Assembly: GCA_934702115.1 (NCBI GenBank)
Contig: CAKUYF010000022.1
Location: 1-10,731 of the forward strand
Source: an uncultured Eubacteriales bacterium
Lineage (GTDB): Bacteria; Bacillota; Clostridia; Oscillospirales; Acutalibacteraceae
Length of the DNA stretch: 10,731 nt
Reading direction: 5' to 3'
The translations under genes and the position numbers were made by a program. The notes under the pieces are model-generated. The model was not told the DNA's origin, did no database searches, and saw nothing but the letters and a program-made list of their open reading frames with translations. Positions 1-7,729 of this stretch are shown piece after piece (the first letter of the stretch is position 1; each line of letters starts with the position of its first letter).

Positions 1-980
1 GTCATAGATTATCTTATCAAGTAGTAACTCTCAGTGATGCGGAATATCCTAATCTTTTATTGAATATTTCAAATCCCCCGGCGGTTATTTATGTTTCCGG
101 AGATATTTCTTATTTAAATGAATCCATAACTGTAGCAGTTGTAGGGACTAGACATGCAAGTATGTATGGACTGAGCATGGCAGATGAAATAGGGTATAAA
201 TTAGCTGAAAGAGGAATAACGGTAATAAGTGGAGCAGCAATGGGAATTGATAGTGCTGCTCATAGAGGGGCTTTAAGATCTAAAGGAAAAACTATAGCAG
301 TTTTGGGGTGTGGGATAAATTACAATTATCTCATAAAAAATTTCAAATTAAGACAACAAATAAGTGAATCAGGGGCTTTAATTTCTGAGTACCCTCCTGA
401 TTATGCAGCTTTTAATTCTAATTTTCCTATACGCAACAGAATAATTTCAGGTCTTTCTTTGGGAACAATTATAATAGAAGCTGGAAAGAAAAGCGGATCT
501 TTGATTACAGCTAATTTAGCTAATGAACAAGGGAGAGACGTATTTGTAGTACCTGTGGATATGAGGACTCCTCTGAGTTCAGGAATAGTCTCATTAATAG
601 AAGACGGAGTTCCTGTAATTGAAAATGTTGAGAGTGTAATTAACGAATATGAAAATCGTTATAAAATCAGGAAAAGGATTGTTAAAGAAGATAAAGGAAC
701 TAATGATAAAAGCTTGCCTTTTCTATGTAATAATATAAAGAGTGAAAAATCTTCTATAAATACAAAGGAAAAGAGTACTAACCCAAAGGCAGAGCTTCCT
801 GAACTTACTGATTCAGCGAAAATGGTTTATGAGATATTACTTTGCGGAAAGATGAATGTAAATGATATGAGCATTAAGTTAAATTTAGGAATAAATAAAC
901 TTTTGGCAGCTCTTACTGAGCTTGAAATTTACAAGTTGGTAAAAGTACATAGTGGAAGAATGTATGAGATAAATAGATAG
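1..980 (+). CDS. dprA: DNA-processing protein DprA, 5'-truncated by the window edge
   Basis: DprA binds incoming single-stranded DNA and loads RecA during natural transformation; it acts in the cytoplasm. The reading frame is open from base 3, so the TTG at 60 is internal: the codons before it give the family's usual segment (EYPNLL, then NPPAVIYVSGD). About 325 residues are visible; roughly 40 N-terminal residues should lie outside the window. Seen in order: Rossmann-fold entry VVGTR (GTR codons 144-152), SGAAMGIDSAAH (about 228-263), FPIRNRIISGLS, then EAGKKSGSLITANLA. A low-complexity Lys/Ser/Asn linker (about 660-790) leads to a C-terminal winged-helix domain (about 800-980). Family-typical residues differ at three places (M in AMGID, L after NYNY, V after VP in VPVDMR). 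It lies 41 nt before topA, a very common pairing in Firmicutes. Family identity is firm; competence activity is not implied, since many non-competent bacteria keep dprA. Confidence 0.95.
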   Translation, partial: HRLSYQVVTLSDAEYPNLLLNISNPPAVIYVSGDISYLNESITVAVVGTRHASMYGLSMADEIGYKLAERGITVISGAAMGIDSAAHRGALRSKGKTIAVLGCGINYNYLIKNFKLRQQISESGALISEYPPDYAAFNSNFPIRNRIISGLSLGTIIIEAGKKSGSLITANLANEQGRDVFVVPVDMRTPLSSGIVSLIEDGVPVIENVESVINEYENRYKIRKRIVKEDKGTNDKSLPFLCNNIKSEKSSINTKEKSTNPKAELPELTDSAKMVYEILLCGKMNVNDMSIKLNLGINKLLAALTELEIYKLVKVHSGRMYEINR

Positions 981-1021
981 TATCATTAAGATTAAAATAC
1001 TTTAATTTGGATGGTTAAATT

Positions 1022-3124
1022 ATGAGTAATTTAGTAATTGTAGAATCACCGGCGAAAGCTAAAACAATTAAAAAATATCTTGGTAAAGACTATGAAGTTA
1101 TTGCCTCTATGGGTCATGTTCGGGATTTACCTCCTAAAAGGCTCAGTGTAAATGTTAAGAAAAATTTTGAGCCTAAATATGAAATAATAAAAGGCAAAGA
1201 GGATACGGTCGAAGCACTCAAAAAAAAAGCGAGTAAAGTAAAAAACGTACTTCTTGCTACAGACCCCGATAGAGAAGGGGAAGCTATTTCATGGCATTTG
1301 GCTTATCTTTTAGGTTTAGATCTTCAAGAAAAAAACCGTGTTACATTTAATGAAATAACAAAATCAGGTGTAAAAACAGGGATTGAATCGCCTAGAAGTG
1401 TAGATATTGATTTGGTAAATGCCCAGCAAGCAAGACGAGTATTAGATAGACTAGTTGGGTATAAAGTCAGTCCTTTTCTTTCTCAGAAAATATATAAAGG
1501 TCTTTCTGCAGGGAGAGTCCAATCAGTGGCAGTGCGGATAATAGTAGATAGAGAAGAAGAAATAAGAAAATTCATTCCTCAGGAATACTGGACAATAGAT
1601 GCGGAGTTTATTCCTAAATCTTCACGTAAATCTTTTAGTGCTACTTTTTATGGAGATGATAAAAATAAAATAGAGATAAAAAGTGAAGAAGAAGCAAAAA
1701 AAATTCTCACTGATCTTGAAGGTTCAAAATATGAAGTAGACAAATTAAAAAAAGGCAAGAGGAGAAAATCTCCCGCACCGCCGTTTATAACTTCAACACT
1801 TCAGCAAGAAGCGTCCAGAAAACTGAATTTTACTGCTAAACGTACGATGAAAGCCGCACAAGAATTATATGAAGGTGTGGAAATTAAAGATAAAGGTTTA
1901 GCCGGACTCATTACTTACATGAGAACCGATTCTCTTAGAATATCAGAGGATGCAATAAATAATGCCAGAAACTATATATTAAATCGTTGGGGAGATAAAT
2001 ATTTACCGGAAAAGTGCAGAAAATTTAAAACTAAAGCTAGTGCACAGGACGGTCATGAAGCAATTAGACCAACTATGCCTGATTTAAATCCTGAAGAAAT
2101 AAAAGACAGTCTTACCTCTGATCAATATAAAATTTATAAACTTATTTGGTCAAGATTTATTGCATGCCAAATGGCTAACTGTATTCAAGCTACTACTCAA
2201 GTAGACGTAGCGGCAACTAAAGAAAATTTTGACAAAAAATATATTTTTAAAGCTTCAGCTTATACCATTGAGTTTGATGGTTTTATGGTTTTATATGTTG
2301 AAGGCAAGGACGTAGAGCAGGAAAAAGCGAAAGTTCTTCCTGAGCTTACTGAAAAAATGCCACTTAAATTAAAATCTATGGAGCCTAATCAGCATTTTAC
2401 AGAGCCTCCTCCCAGATACACTGAAGCATCACTTATAAAATCTCTTGAAGAAGAAGGCATCGGCAGACCTTCAACATATGCTACGATTATTTCAACAATT
2501 CTTTCACGAGAATATGTAACCAAGGAAGGAAAGTCTTTAAAACCTACCGAGCTTGGTGAAGTAGTTAATAAATTAATGAAAGATCAGTTTGCAAAAATAG
2601 TAAATTTAAAATTTACAGCTCAAATGGAAAATGACCTTGATTTAATAGCCGAAGGAAAGATTGAATGGACAGACTCATTAAGTAAATTTTATGAAGATCT
2701 TTTGAAAATGCTTGAAAAAGCAAAGAAGGATATGGAAGGAGTAAAAATATCCTTAAAAGAAGATCAGATTGACAAGGTATGTGCAAAGTGCGGAAAACCT
2801 ATGGTTATAAAAAGAGGAAGATATGGCAAATTTATAGGATGCACCGGTTATCCGGAATGCACTTATATTGAAAAAATAGTAAATGAACTCGGAGTGGACT
2901 GCCCAAAATGTGGAGGAAAAGTAATAGTAAAAAATACTAAACGTAAAAGAGTTTTTTATGGTTGTAGTAACTACCCCAAATGTGACTTTGTATCTTGGGA
3001 TGAACCTTTGAATGAGAAATGCCCTAAATGTTCAGGTATGCTGTTTAAGAAAAACGGAAAAAAACCAAAAATATATTGTGCTTCCAAGGAATGTGATTAT
3101 GAAAAGATGATGGATAATGAATAA
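1022..3124 (+). CDS. topA: DNA topoisomerase I (type IA)
   Basis: It relaxes negative supercoils by transiently cutting one DNA strand through a 5'-phosphotyrosine link. The protein has 700 residues, normal for the family. The N-terminal TOPRIM domain shows Glu8 in VIVESPAKAKTI and the acidic metal-binding triad D81/D83/E85 in LATDPDREGE. The catalytic tyrosine is Y299 in GLITYMRTDS. DGHEAIRPT and EEGIGRPSTYATII are further type IA signatures. Three C-terminal Cys4 zinc ribbons begin at C587 (CAKC, CPKC, CPKC, each with a second Cys pair) and end near residue 695; they usually help bind single-stranded DNA and RNA polymerase. The ATG at 1022 has only a weak ribosome site (GGATGG, 1009-1014), but the protein begins exactly where the family does. 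The 3' end overlaps trmFO by 8 nt. A run of nine A at 1220-1228 encodes K67-K69. Confidence 0.98.
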   Translation: MSNLVIVESPAKAKTIKKYLGKDYEVIASMGHVRDLPPKRLSVNVKKNFEPKYEIIKGKEDTVEALKKKASKVKNVLLATDPDREGEAISWHLAYLLGLDLQEKNRVTFNEITKSGVKTGIESPRSVDIDLVNAQQARRVLDRLVGYKVSPFLSQKIYKGLSAGRVQSVAVRIIVDREEEIRKFIPQEYWTIDAEFIPKSSRKSFSATFYGDDKNKIEIKSEEEAKKILTDLEGSKYEVDKLKKGKRRKSPAPPFITSTLQQEASRKLNFTAKRTMKAAQELYEGVEIKDKGLAGLITYMRTDSLRISEDAINNARNYILNRWGDKYLPEKCRKFKTKASAQDGHEAIRPTMPDLNPEEIKDSLTSDQYKIYKLIWSRFIACQMANCIQATTQVDVAATKENFDKKYIFKASAYTIEFDGFMVLYVEGKDVEQEKAKVLPELTEKMPLKLKSMEPNQHFTEPPPRYTEASLIKSLEEEGIGRPSTYATIISTILSREYVTKEGKSLKPTELGEVVNKLMKDQFAKIVNLKFTAQMENDLDLIAEGKIEWTDSLSKFYEDLLKMLEKAKKDMEGVKISLKEDQIDKVCAKCGKPMVIKRGRYGKFIGCTGYPECTYIEKIVNELGVDCPKCGGKVIVKNTKRKRVFYGCSNYPKCDFVSWDEPLNEKCPKCSGMLFKKNGKKPKIYCASKECDYEKMMDNE

Positions 3125-4424
3125 AAGTGTAAATGTAATCGGAGCCGGTTTAGCAGGATGTGAAGCTGCGTGGCAGATAGCGAGTAGAGGAATAAAGGTA
3201 AATTTGTTTGATATGAAGCCTTACAAAATGTCACCGGCACATAAAAGTGAAAACTTATGTGAGCTCGTTTGTTCTAATTCTTTTAAGTCTGACTCTGTAG
3301 ATACAGCTTCTGGACTTTTAAAACAAGAAATGAGGATTTTAAACTCTCTCATACTTGAGTGTGCCGATGCCTGTAAAGTTCCTGCAGGCGGAGCTTTGGC
3401 GGTAAATAGGGATGAATTTTCTTCTATGATTACTGAAAAGATAAACCGCCATGAGCTAATAAGCTTAATTAAGGAAGAAATAAATGATATTCCTAACGAA
3501 GGAATAAATATCATTGCGACAGGTCCGCTAACTTCTGACAGTTTAGCAAATAAAATAAAAACAGCGTGCGGAGGACTATTAAGTTTTTTTGATGCTGCAG
3601 CTCCTATAGTTACGTTTGAAAGTATTGATATGAATTACTCTTTTTTTGCATCTAGGTATGGAAAAGGAGATGGGAATGATTACTTAAACTGTCCGCTTTC
3701 TAAGGAAGAGTACGAAATTTTTTATAGTGAGCTTATAAATGCTCAGCGTGCACCGCTTCATGGAGTAGATATTATGAATCCCAAAGTATATGAAGGGTGT
3801 ATGCCTATAGAAGTGATGGCAAGACGTGGGATAGAAACTTTAAGGTATGGACCGATGAAGCCTGTAGGATTAACTAATCCGAATAGTAATGAAAAGCCTT
3901 ATGCTGTTGTTCAGCTCCGTAAAGAGAACATTCAAGGTACGCTATATAATATGGTAGGATTTCAAACGAATTTAAAATTTCCGGAACAAAGAAGAGTATT
4001 TTCTTTAATTCCGGGGCTCCGAAATTTAGATATAGTCAGATATGGCGTTATGCATCGGAATACCTTTATAAACTCACCTAAGCTTTTAAATAATGACTTT
4101 AGCACCAGAGAAAATCCAAATTTATTTTTTGCAGGTCAAATATCAGGCGTTGAAGGATATATTGAATCAGCATCTTCAGGACTTATTGCCGGAATAAGTG
4201 CGGCAAAAAGGTGTAATTCAGAAGGAGGTTTAAATTTACCTTCAATAACAATGGTGGGAGCACTTTCTAATTATATAAGTAGTGAAGCTGTTAATGATTT
4301 TCAACCTATGGGTGCAAATTTTGGAATAATATCACCGCTGGAAACGATGATTAAAGATAAGAAAAAGCGGTACAGTGAGTTTGCCAGAAGATCAGTTGAC
4401 TACTTAAAAGCTATTAATATTTAA
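3117..4424 (+). CDS. trmFO: Methylenetetrahydrofolate-tRNA-(uracil-5-)-methyltransferase TrmFO
   Basis: TrmFO makes 5-methyluridine at position 54 of the tRNA T-loop, using methylenetetrahydrofolate as carbon donor and FAD/NAD(P)H as reductant, unlike SAM-dependent TrmA. The 435-residue length is standard. The N-terminal dinucleotide-binding motif is VIGAGLAGCEAA (glycines 9, 11, 14), followed by LFDMKP and the family block NLCELVCSNSFKSD containing C52. EGCMPIEVMARRG contains C228. These two cysteines match the catalytic pair known in Bacillus subtilis TrmFO (C53 and C226). NLFFAGQISGVEGYIESASSG near the C-terminus is the GidA-like FAD-binding end. The start codon lies inside the last codons of topA, so translation is probably coupled to topA. 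The order topA-trmFO is conserved in Firmicutes. Confusion with MnmG is unlikely given the length and the CSNS motif. Confidence 0.97.
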   Translation: MNKSVNVIGAGLAGCEAAWQIASRGIKVNLFDMKPYKMSPAHKSENLCELVCSNSFKSDSVDTASGLLKQEMRILNSLILECADACKVPAGGALAVNRDEFSSMITEKINRHELISLIKEEINDIPNEGINIIATGPLTSDSLANKIKTACGGLLSFFDAAAPIVTFESIDMNYSFFASRYGKGDGNDYLNCPLSKEEYEIFYSELINAQRAPLHGVDIMNPKVYEGCMPIEVMARRGIETLRYGPMKPVGLTNPNSNEKPYAVVQLRKENIQGTLYNMVGFQTNLKFPEQRRVFSLIPGLRNLDIVRYGVMHRNTFINSPKLLNNDFSTRENPNLFFAGQISGVEGYIESASSGLIAGISAAKRCNSEGGLNLPSITMVGALSNYISSEAVNDFQPMGANFGIISPLETMIKDKKKRYSEFARRSVDYLKAINI

Positions 4425-4425
4425 T

Positions 4426-4431
4426 AGGAGG
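4426..4431 (+). promoter_or_regulatory. Ribosome binding site of plsX (AGGAGG), supports GTG start
   Basis: A perfect AGGAGG sits one base after the trmFO stop codon. An ATG directly abuts it (4432) but is in another frame that soon stops. The in-frame GTG at 4442 is 10 nt downstream, a workable spacing, and gives the correct PlsX N-terminus. Confidence 0.8.
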
Positions 4432-4441
4432 ATGAATTTTA

Positions 4442-5446
4442 GTGAAGATAATTGTTGATTCCTTGGGAAGTGATAAAGGATGCAAAGAAATAGTTAAAGC
4501 CTCAAGAATGGCAGTAGACGAATTAGGATATGAGATTCTTATTTTAGGCAGTAAAAAAGAAATTCAAGAAGAAGTAAAAAAAAGTGGGATTTCTTTGAAT
4601 GGAATACATATAATAGATGCTCCTGAAGCGATATCTATGAATGATGCACCAACTGAGATTATGAAGTCTAAAAGTGAATGTTCAATGGCTAAGGGTCTTA
4701 GAATGTTGGCAGCCGAAGAAGGAGATGCTTTTGTATCCGCAGGAAATAGTGGAGCTTTAGCGGTTGGATCTACTTTAATCGTAAAAAGAATAAAAGGGAT
4801 AAAACGATGTGCGTTTGCTCCCGTGATTCCAAAAGAAGGCGGAGCTTTTATGCTTATAGATAGTGGTGCAAACATAGAATGTAGACCTGAAATGCTTTGT
4901 CAGTTTGGTGTTATGGGTTACATATACATGAAAAACGTCATGGTTGTTAAGGATCCGAAGGTTGGTCTTGTAAACATAGGAGTAGAGGACTGCAAGGGCG
5001 GTGCTCTCAGGTGTGAAGCTTACGATCTTCTAAAAAATAGTGGTGTAAATTTCATTGGAAACATAGAAGCTAGAGATATTCCGGGTGGCGAAGCGGATGT
5101 TGTGGTAGCGGATGGATTTACGGGTAATGTAATCTTAAAGCTTTATGAAGGTATGGCAAGTGAAATTTTCGGTAAATTTAAAAAAATACTCACTAAAAAT
5201 ACAAAAAACAAAATAGCTGCTTCCTTAATAAAAGGAGATTTAATGGATCTAAAAAAAGAAATGGATTATAAAGAGTATGGTGGAGCACCTCTTATGGGAA
5301 TTTCACGTCCTGTTTTTAAAGCACATGGAAATGCAGACGCTAAAACATTTAAAAATGCTATTCGACTTGCAGGTGAGTATGTAAAAAGAAATGTTACTAA
5401 AATAATATCCGAGACAATCAAAGTCGAAAAAGAACTGGAAAACTAA
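4442..5446 (+). CDS. plsX: Phosphate acyltransferase PlsX
   Basis: PlsX converts acyl-ACP and phosphate to acyl-phosphate, the donor that PlsY uses to acylate glycerol-3-phosphate at the start of phospholipid synthesis; it is a peripheral membrane enzyme. The protein has 334 residues, as usual. Recognisable blocks are SAGNSGAL, IKGIKRCAFAPVIP, LIDSGAN, GLVNIGVED, FIGNIEARDI, ADVVVADGFTGNVILK, YGGAPLMG and the late VFKAHGNAD. The N-terminus reads IVDSLGSDKGC where most PlsX proteins read VDAMGGD followed by H/N, A, P, so the glycine-rich opening motif is altered. It starts with GTG behind a perfect AGGAGG, 17 nt after trmFO. The usual partners fapR, fabD, fabG and acpP are not next to it; rnc follows 42 nt later. 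Identity is well supported along the whole length. Whether the changed N-terminal motif affects catalysis is unknown. Confidence 0.95.
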   Translation: MKIIVDSLGSDKGCKEIVKASRMAVDELGYEILILGSKKEIQEEVKKSGISLNGIHIIDAPEAISMNDAPTEIMKSKSECSMAKGLRMLAAEEGDAFVSAGNSGALAVGSTLIVKRIKGIKRCAFAPVIPKEGGAFMLIDSGANIECRPEMLCQFGVMGYIYMKNVMVVKDPKVGLVNIGVEDCKGGALRCEAYDLLKNSGVNFIGNIEARDIPGGEADVVVADGFTGNVILKLYEGMASEIFGKFKKILTKNTKNKIAASLIKGDLMDLKKEMDYKEYGGAPLMGISRPVFKAHGNADAKTFKNAIRLAGEYVKRNVTKIISETIKVEKELEN

Positions 5447-5472
5447 AATAATAATGAAAAATAATTGGTTTT

Positions 5473-5480
5473 AAAGGAGG
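5473..5480 (+). promoter_or_regulatory. Ribosome binding site of rnc (AAAGGAGG), fixes the start at GTG 5489
   Basis: A strong AAAGGAGG lies 8 nt before the GTG at 5489. A longer reading from the TTG at 5465 would place this site inside the coding sequence and add eight residues foreign to RNase III, so the GTG is preferred. Confidence 0.85.
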
Positions 5481-5488
5481 AGTTAATA

Positions 5489-6169
5489 GTGACAGAAGAA
5501 CTGGAAAAGAAAATAGGTTATAAGTTTAAAGATAGAAAGCTTTTAAAAATTGCTCTTACTCATTCTTCTTATGCAAATGAATCAGGAGGAAAGTTTGTAA
5601 GCTATGAAAGATTGGAGTTTTTAGGTGATTCCGTTTTAGGTCTTATAACCTCTGATTATATATTTAAGACGTTTCCTAACTTACCGGAAGGTGAACTTAC
5701 AAAGCTTAGGTCTGTACTTGTATGTGAAAAGCAACTGTGCGAATTTTCAAAGCAGTTAAACTTAAAGAAGTATATAAAATTAAGTCGGGGAGAAAGGCAT
5801 TGTAAGGGGCAAAATCGTCCTTCTATTCTTGCTGATATATTTGAAGCTATTTGTGCTGCGATATATTTAGATTCAAACATAGAAGAGACTAAAAAATTTG
5901 TATTAAGCTTTATAGTTCCGGCAGTAAAAGATCCTAAAGTTCACAGTATTCAAGATTACAAAACCGATTTACAAGAAATAGTTCAAAAAAACCCGGGTGA
6001 AACCATAAGTTATGTATTGGTAGATGAGATGGGTCCCGATCATGATAAAAGATTTACTATGGAAGTTAGGATAAATAGTAATGTAGTGGGGAGAGGAATA
6101 GGTAAAAGCAAGAAAGAAGCAGAACAGCAAGCGGCACGTTCTACTTTGGTATTAATGGGAGTACTTTGA
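5489..6169 (+). CDS. rnc: Ribonuclease III
   Basis: RNase III cleaves double-stranded RNA, processing rRNA precursors and some mRNAs. With the GTG start it has 226 residues, the standard size. The nuclease domain carries LTHSSYANE and the signature ERLEFLGDSVL with E40, E43 and D47. The second metal-binding motif is SILADIFEAICAAIYLD with D116 and E119. These are the expected Mg2+ ligands, offset by two from the E. coli numbering. A C-terminal double-stranded RNA-binding domain runs from about residue 156 (DYKTDLQE) to the end, finishing with GIGKSKKEAEQQAARSTL, typical of the last helix. It sits between plsX and ftsY. In most Firmicutes acpP comes before rnc and smc after it; neither is here. 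All catalytic residues are present, so it should be active. Confidence 0.97.
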   Translation: MTEELEKKIGYKFKDRKLLKIALTHSSYANESGGKFVSYERLEFLGDSVLGLITSDYIFKTFPNLPEGELTKLRSVLVCEKQLCEFSKQLNLKKYIKLSRGERHCKGQNRPSILADIFEAICAAIYLDSNIEETKKFVLSFIVPAVKDPKVHSIQDYKTDLQEIVQKNPGETISYVLVDEMGPDHDKRFTMEVRINSNVVGRGIGKSKKEAEQQAARSTLVLMGVL

Positions 6170-6196
6170 TTTAATAAAATTTATATCTATTAAATT

Positions 6197-6203
6197 AGGA
6201 GAG
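6197..6203 (+). promoter_or_regulatory. Ribosome binding site of ftsY, favours the second of two tandem ATGs
   Basis: AGGAGAG precedes two adjacent in-frame ATG codons at 6205 and 6208. From the AGGAG core the first ATG is only 3 nt away and the second 6 nt away. The second also gives the usual FtsY opening, MGFFKKIKEGL. Confidence 0.6.
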
Positions 6204-6207
6204 AATG

Positions 6208-7131
6208 ATGGGATTTTTTAAAAAAATAAAAGAAGGATTGAAAAAAACTCGTGATAATATATCTGAAAAAATAAATGGAATAATTAATTCATTTACTAAA
6301 ATAGATGAAGAGTTTTTTGAAGAGTTGGAAGAGACGCTTATATCTGCTGATGTAGGTGTTAAAACAGCCGAATTGATATGTAATAGATTAAGAGAAGAGG
6401 TAAAGAAAAACGGTCTAAAAGATCCTAAAGAAATAAAAAATACATTAGTAAACGTGATATCAGAGCTTTTGGAAGGTCAGACCTGTCTAAATCTCAACAG
6501 TAAACCTGCAGTTATATTGATAGTAGGAGTAAACGGAGTCGGGAAAACCACTACAATAGGCAAATTAGCTTATATGCTTAAAAATAAAGGTAATAAAGTA
6601 ATTTTAGGAGCAGGCGATACTTTTCGTGCCGCTGCTTCTGAACAACTGGATATTTTGGCAAATCGCGTGGGATGCCCAATAGTTAAGCAGCCTGAAGGTT
6701 CGGATGCTGCTGCAGTTATTTTTGATACAATTTCTTCAGCTAAAGCTCAAAATGCAGACGTTATAATTTGCGATACTGCCGGAAGACTTCATAATAAAAA
6801 TAATTTAATGAGGGAACTTGAAAAAATACAAAGAATTGTAAATCGAGAACTGCCGGAATCTGATAAGGAAATCCTTTTGGTTATCGACGCTTCTACAGGT
6901 CAAAATGGTCTTAACCAAGCTACAGAATTTAAAAAAATCCTTGATTTGACAGGAATAATCCTTACTAAGCTTGACGGAACAGCTCGCGGAGGAATAGTTT
7001 TAGCAATTAAAGAGGAGTTGGGGCTTCCGGTTAAGCTTATAGGTTTAGGCGAAGACTTGGAAAGTTTGCGCGAATTTGATCCTCAGCAATTTAGTAAGGC
7101 GCTGTTTGAAAAGGAAAAGGAAGAGGAGTAA
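6208..7131 (+). CDS. ftsY: Signal recognition particle receptor FtsY
   Basis: FtsY is the membrane-associated GTPase that docks SRP-bound ribosomes and passes them to the Sec translocon. The 307-residue protein lacks the long acidic A domain of E. coli FtsY. It starts with a short amphipathic Lys-rich helix (GFFKKIKEGLKKTR) that could touch the membrane, followed by the helical N domain. The GTPase motifs are complete: GVNGVGKTT (107-115), DTFRAAA, DTAGR (from 189) and TKLD (from 253). GLGEDLESLREFDP near the end is the usual SRP-GTPase closing motif. The DTFRAAA and C-terminal wording, together with the absence of an M domain, separate it from Ffh. The start may alternatively be 6205, adding one Met. 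The gene is 38 nt after rnc and 2 nt before yqeK. smc, normally between rnc and ftsY, and ffh, normally downstream, are not present. Confidence 0.97.
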   Translation: MGFFKKIKEGLKKTRDNISEKINGIINSFTKIDEEFFEELEETLISADVGVKTAELICNRLREEVKKNGLKDPKEIKNTLVNVISELLEGQTCLNLNSKPAVILIVGVNGVGKTTTIGKLAYMLKNKGNKVILGAGDTFRAAASEQLDILANRVGCPIVKQPEGSDAAAVIFDTISSAKAQNADVIICDTAGRLHNKNNLMRELEKIQRIVNRELPESDKEILLVIDASTGQNGLNQATEFKKILDLTGIILTKLDGTARGGIVLAIKEELGLPVKLIGLGEDLESLREFDPQQFSKALFEKEKEEE

Positions 7132-7133
7132 AA

Positions 7134-7727
7134 ATGTACAACTTAGAAGTTATTAATAATAAACTGAAAGAAAATCTTTCTGAAAAAAGATATAAACACT
7201 GTCTAAATGTTGGAGATATGGCTAAAAGTCTTGCAAAAATTTATAACGTGGATGAAGAAAAAGCCTATGTAGGCGGATTGCTTCACGATATAGCTAAAGA
7301 GATGTCTTACGAAGAATACTTAGAAATTGAAGGAGACTTAAAGTTTTATCCTGAAGAATTTTCAAAAGAAAATTATAAAATTTTTCATGGATGGGCATCC
7401 AGTGCTTATGCTAAAAAGTATTTGGGAATTTTTGATGAAGAAATTTTAAATGCAATAAAATACCATACGACAGGCAGGAAAAATATGACTTTACTTGACA
7501 AAATAGTATTTGCTGCAGATTGTATAAGCGTAGAGAGAAGTTTTGAAAATGTAGAATATTTTCGTAGCATTGCAAAAGTCAATATGGATATAGTAATAGT
7601 TGATAAGCTTATTAACGCATTAAAAAAATGCTTGCATAATCAAGAATTTATTCTTAAAAATACTTACGAAGCATACAATGAGATAATTTTAAAAAATAAA
7701 AGTTTCGATAACAGAAAAGGAAGATAA
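7134..7727 (+). CDS. yqeK: HD-domain symmetrical Ap4A hydrolase YqeK
   Basis: YqeK-family enzymes hydrolyse the alarmone-like dinucleotide Ap4A symmetrically to two ADP; they are metal-dependent HD phosphohydrolases found mostly in Firmicutes. The protein has 197 residues. HD-type metal ligands are visible: H22 (RYKHCLNV), H51-D52 (GGLLHDIAK), H85 (FHGWASS), H111 (IKYHTTGR) and D129 (FAADCIS). The GLLHDIAKEM wording and a C-terminal helical segment fit YqeK better than other HD proteins. The ATG is 2 nt after the ftsY stop. Its ribosome site, AGAGGAG at 7122-7128, lies within the last codons of ftsY, so expression should be coupled. The stop is 2 nt before leuS. In many Firmicutes yqeK sits with nadD and rsfS; neither is adjacent here. 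Specificity for Ap4A is taken from family knowledge. Confidence 0.9.
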   Translation: MYNLEVINNKLKENLSEKRYKHCLNVGDMAKSLAKIYNVDEEKAYVGGLLHDIAKEMSYEEYLEIEGDLKFYPEEFSKENYKIFHGWASSAYAKKYLGIFDEEILNAIKYHTTGRKNMTLLDKIVFAADCISVERSFENVEYFRSIAKVNMDIVIVDKLINALKKCLHNQEFILKNTYEAYNEIILKNKSFDNRKGR

Positions 7728-7729
7728 AT

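Noticed and set aside
993..998. TAAAAT as a -10 box for a topA promoter
   Set aside because: There is no acceptable -35 sequence at the right distance upstream, and the hexamer is common in this base composition.
989..1008. Inverted repeat between dprA and topA (ATTAAA, 4-nt loop, TTTAAT) as a terminator
   Set aside because: The stem is all A/T apart from one G-T wobble and has no following T run, so it is too weak to terminate transcription.
3221..3514. A 97-residue minus-strand reading frame within trmFO
   Set aside because: It is antisense to well-conserved TrmFO motifs, with no family resemblance; likewise the minus-strand frames at 4564-4875, 5656-5880, 7871-8074, 8345-8548 and 8983-9192.
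5465..5488. TTG at 5465 as the start of RNase III
   Set aside because: It would put the strong AAAGGAGG inside the gene and adds residues not found in the family; GTG 5489 is correctly spaced.
6170..6194. TTTAATA / TATTAAA inverted repeat in the rnc-ftsY gap as a terminator or deletion scar
   Set aside because: Seven A/T pairs around an 11-nt loop are expected by chance in such AT-rich DNA, and no T run follows.
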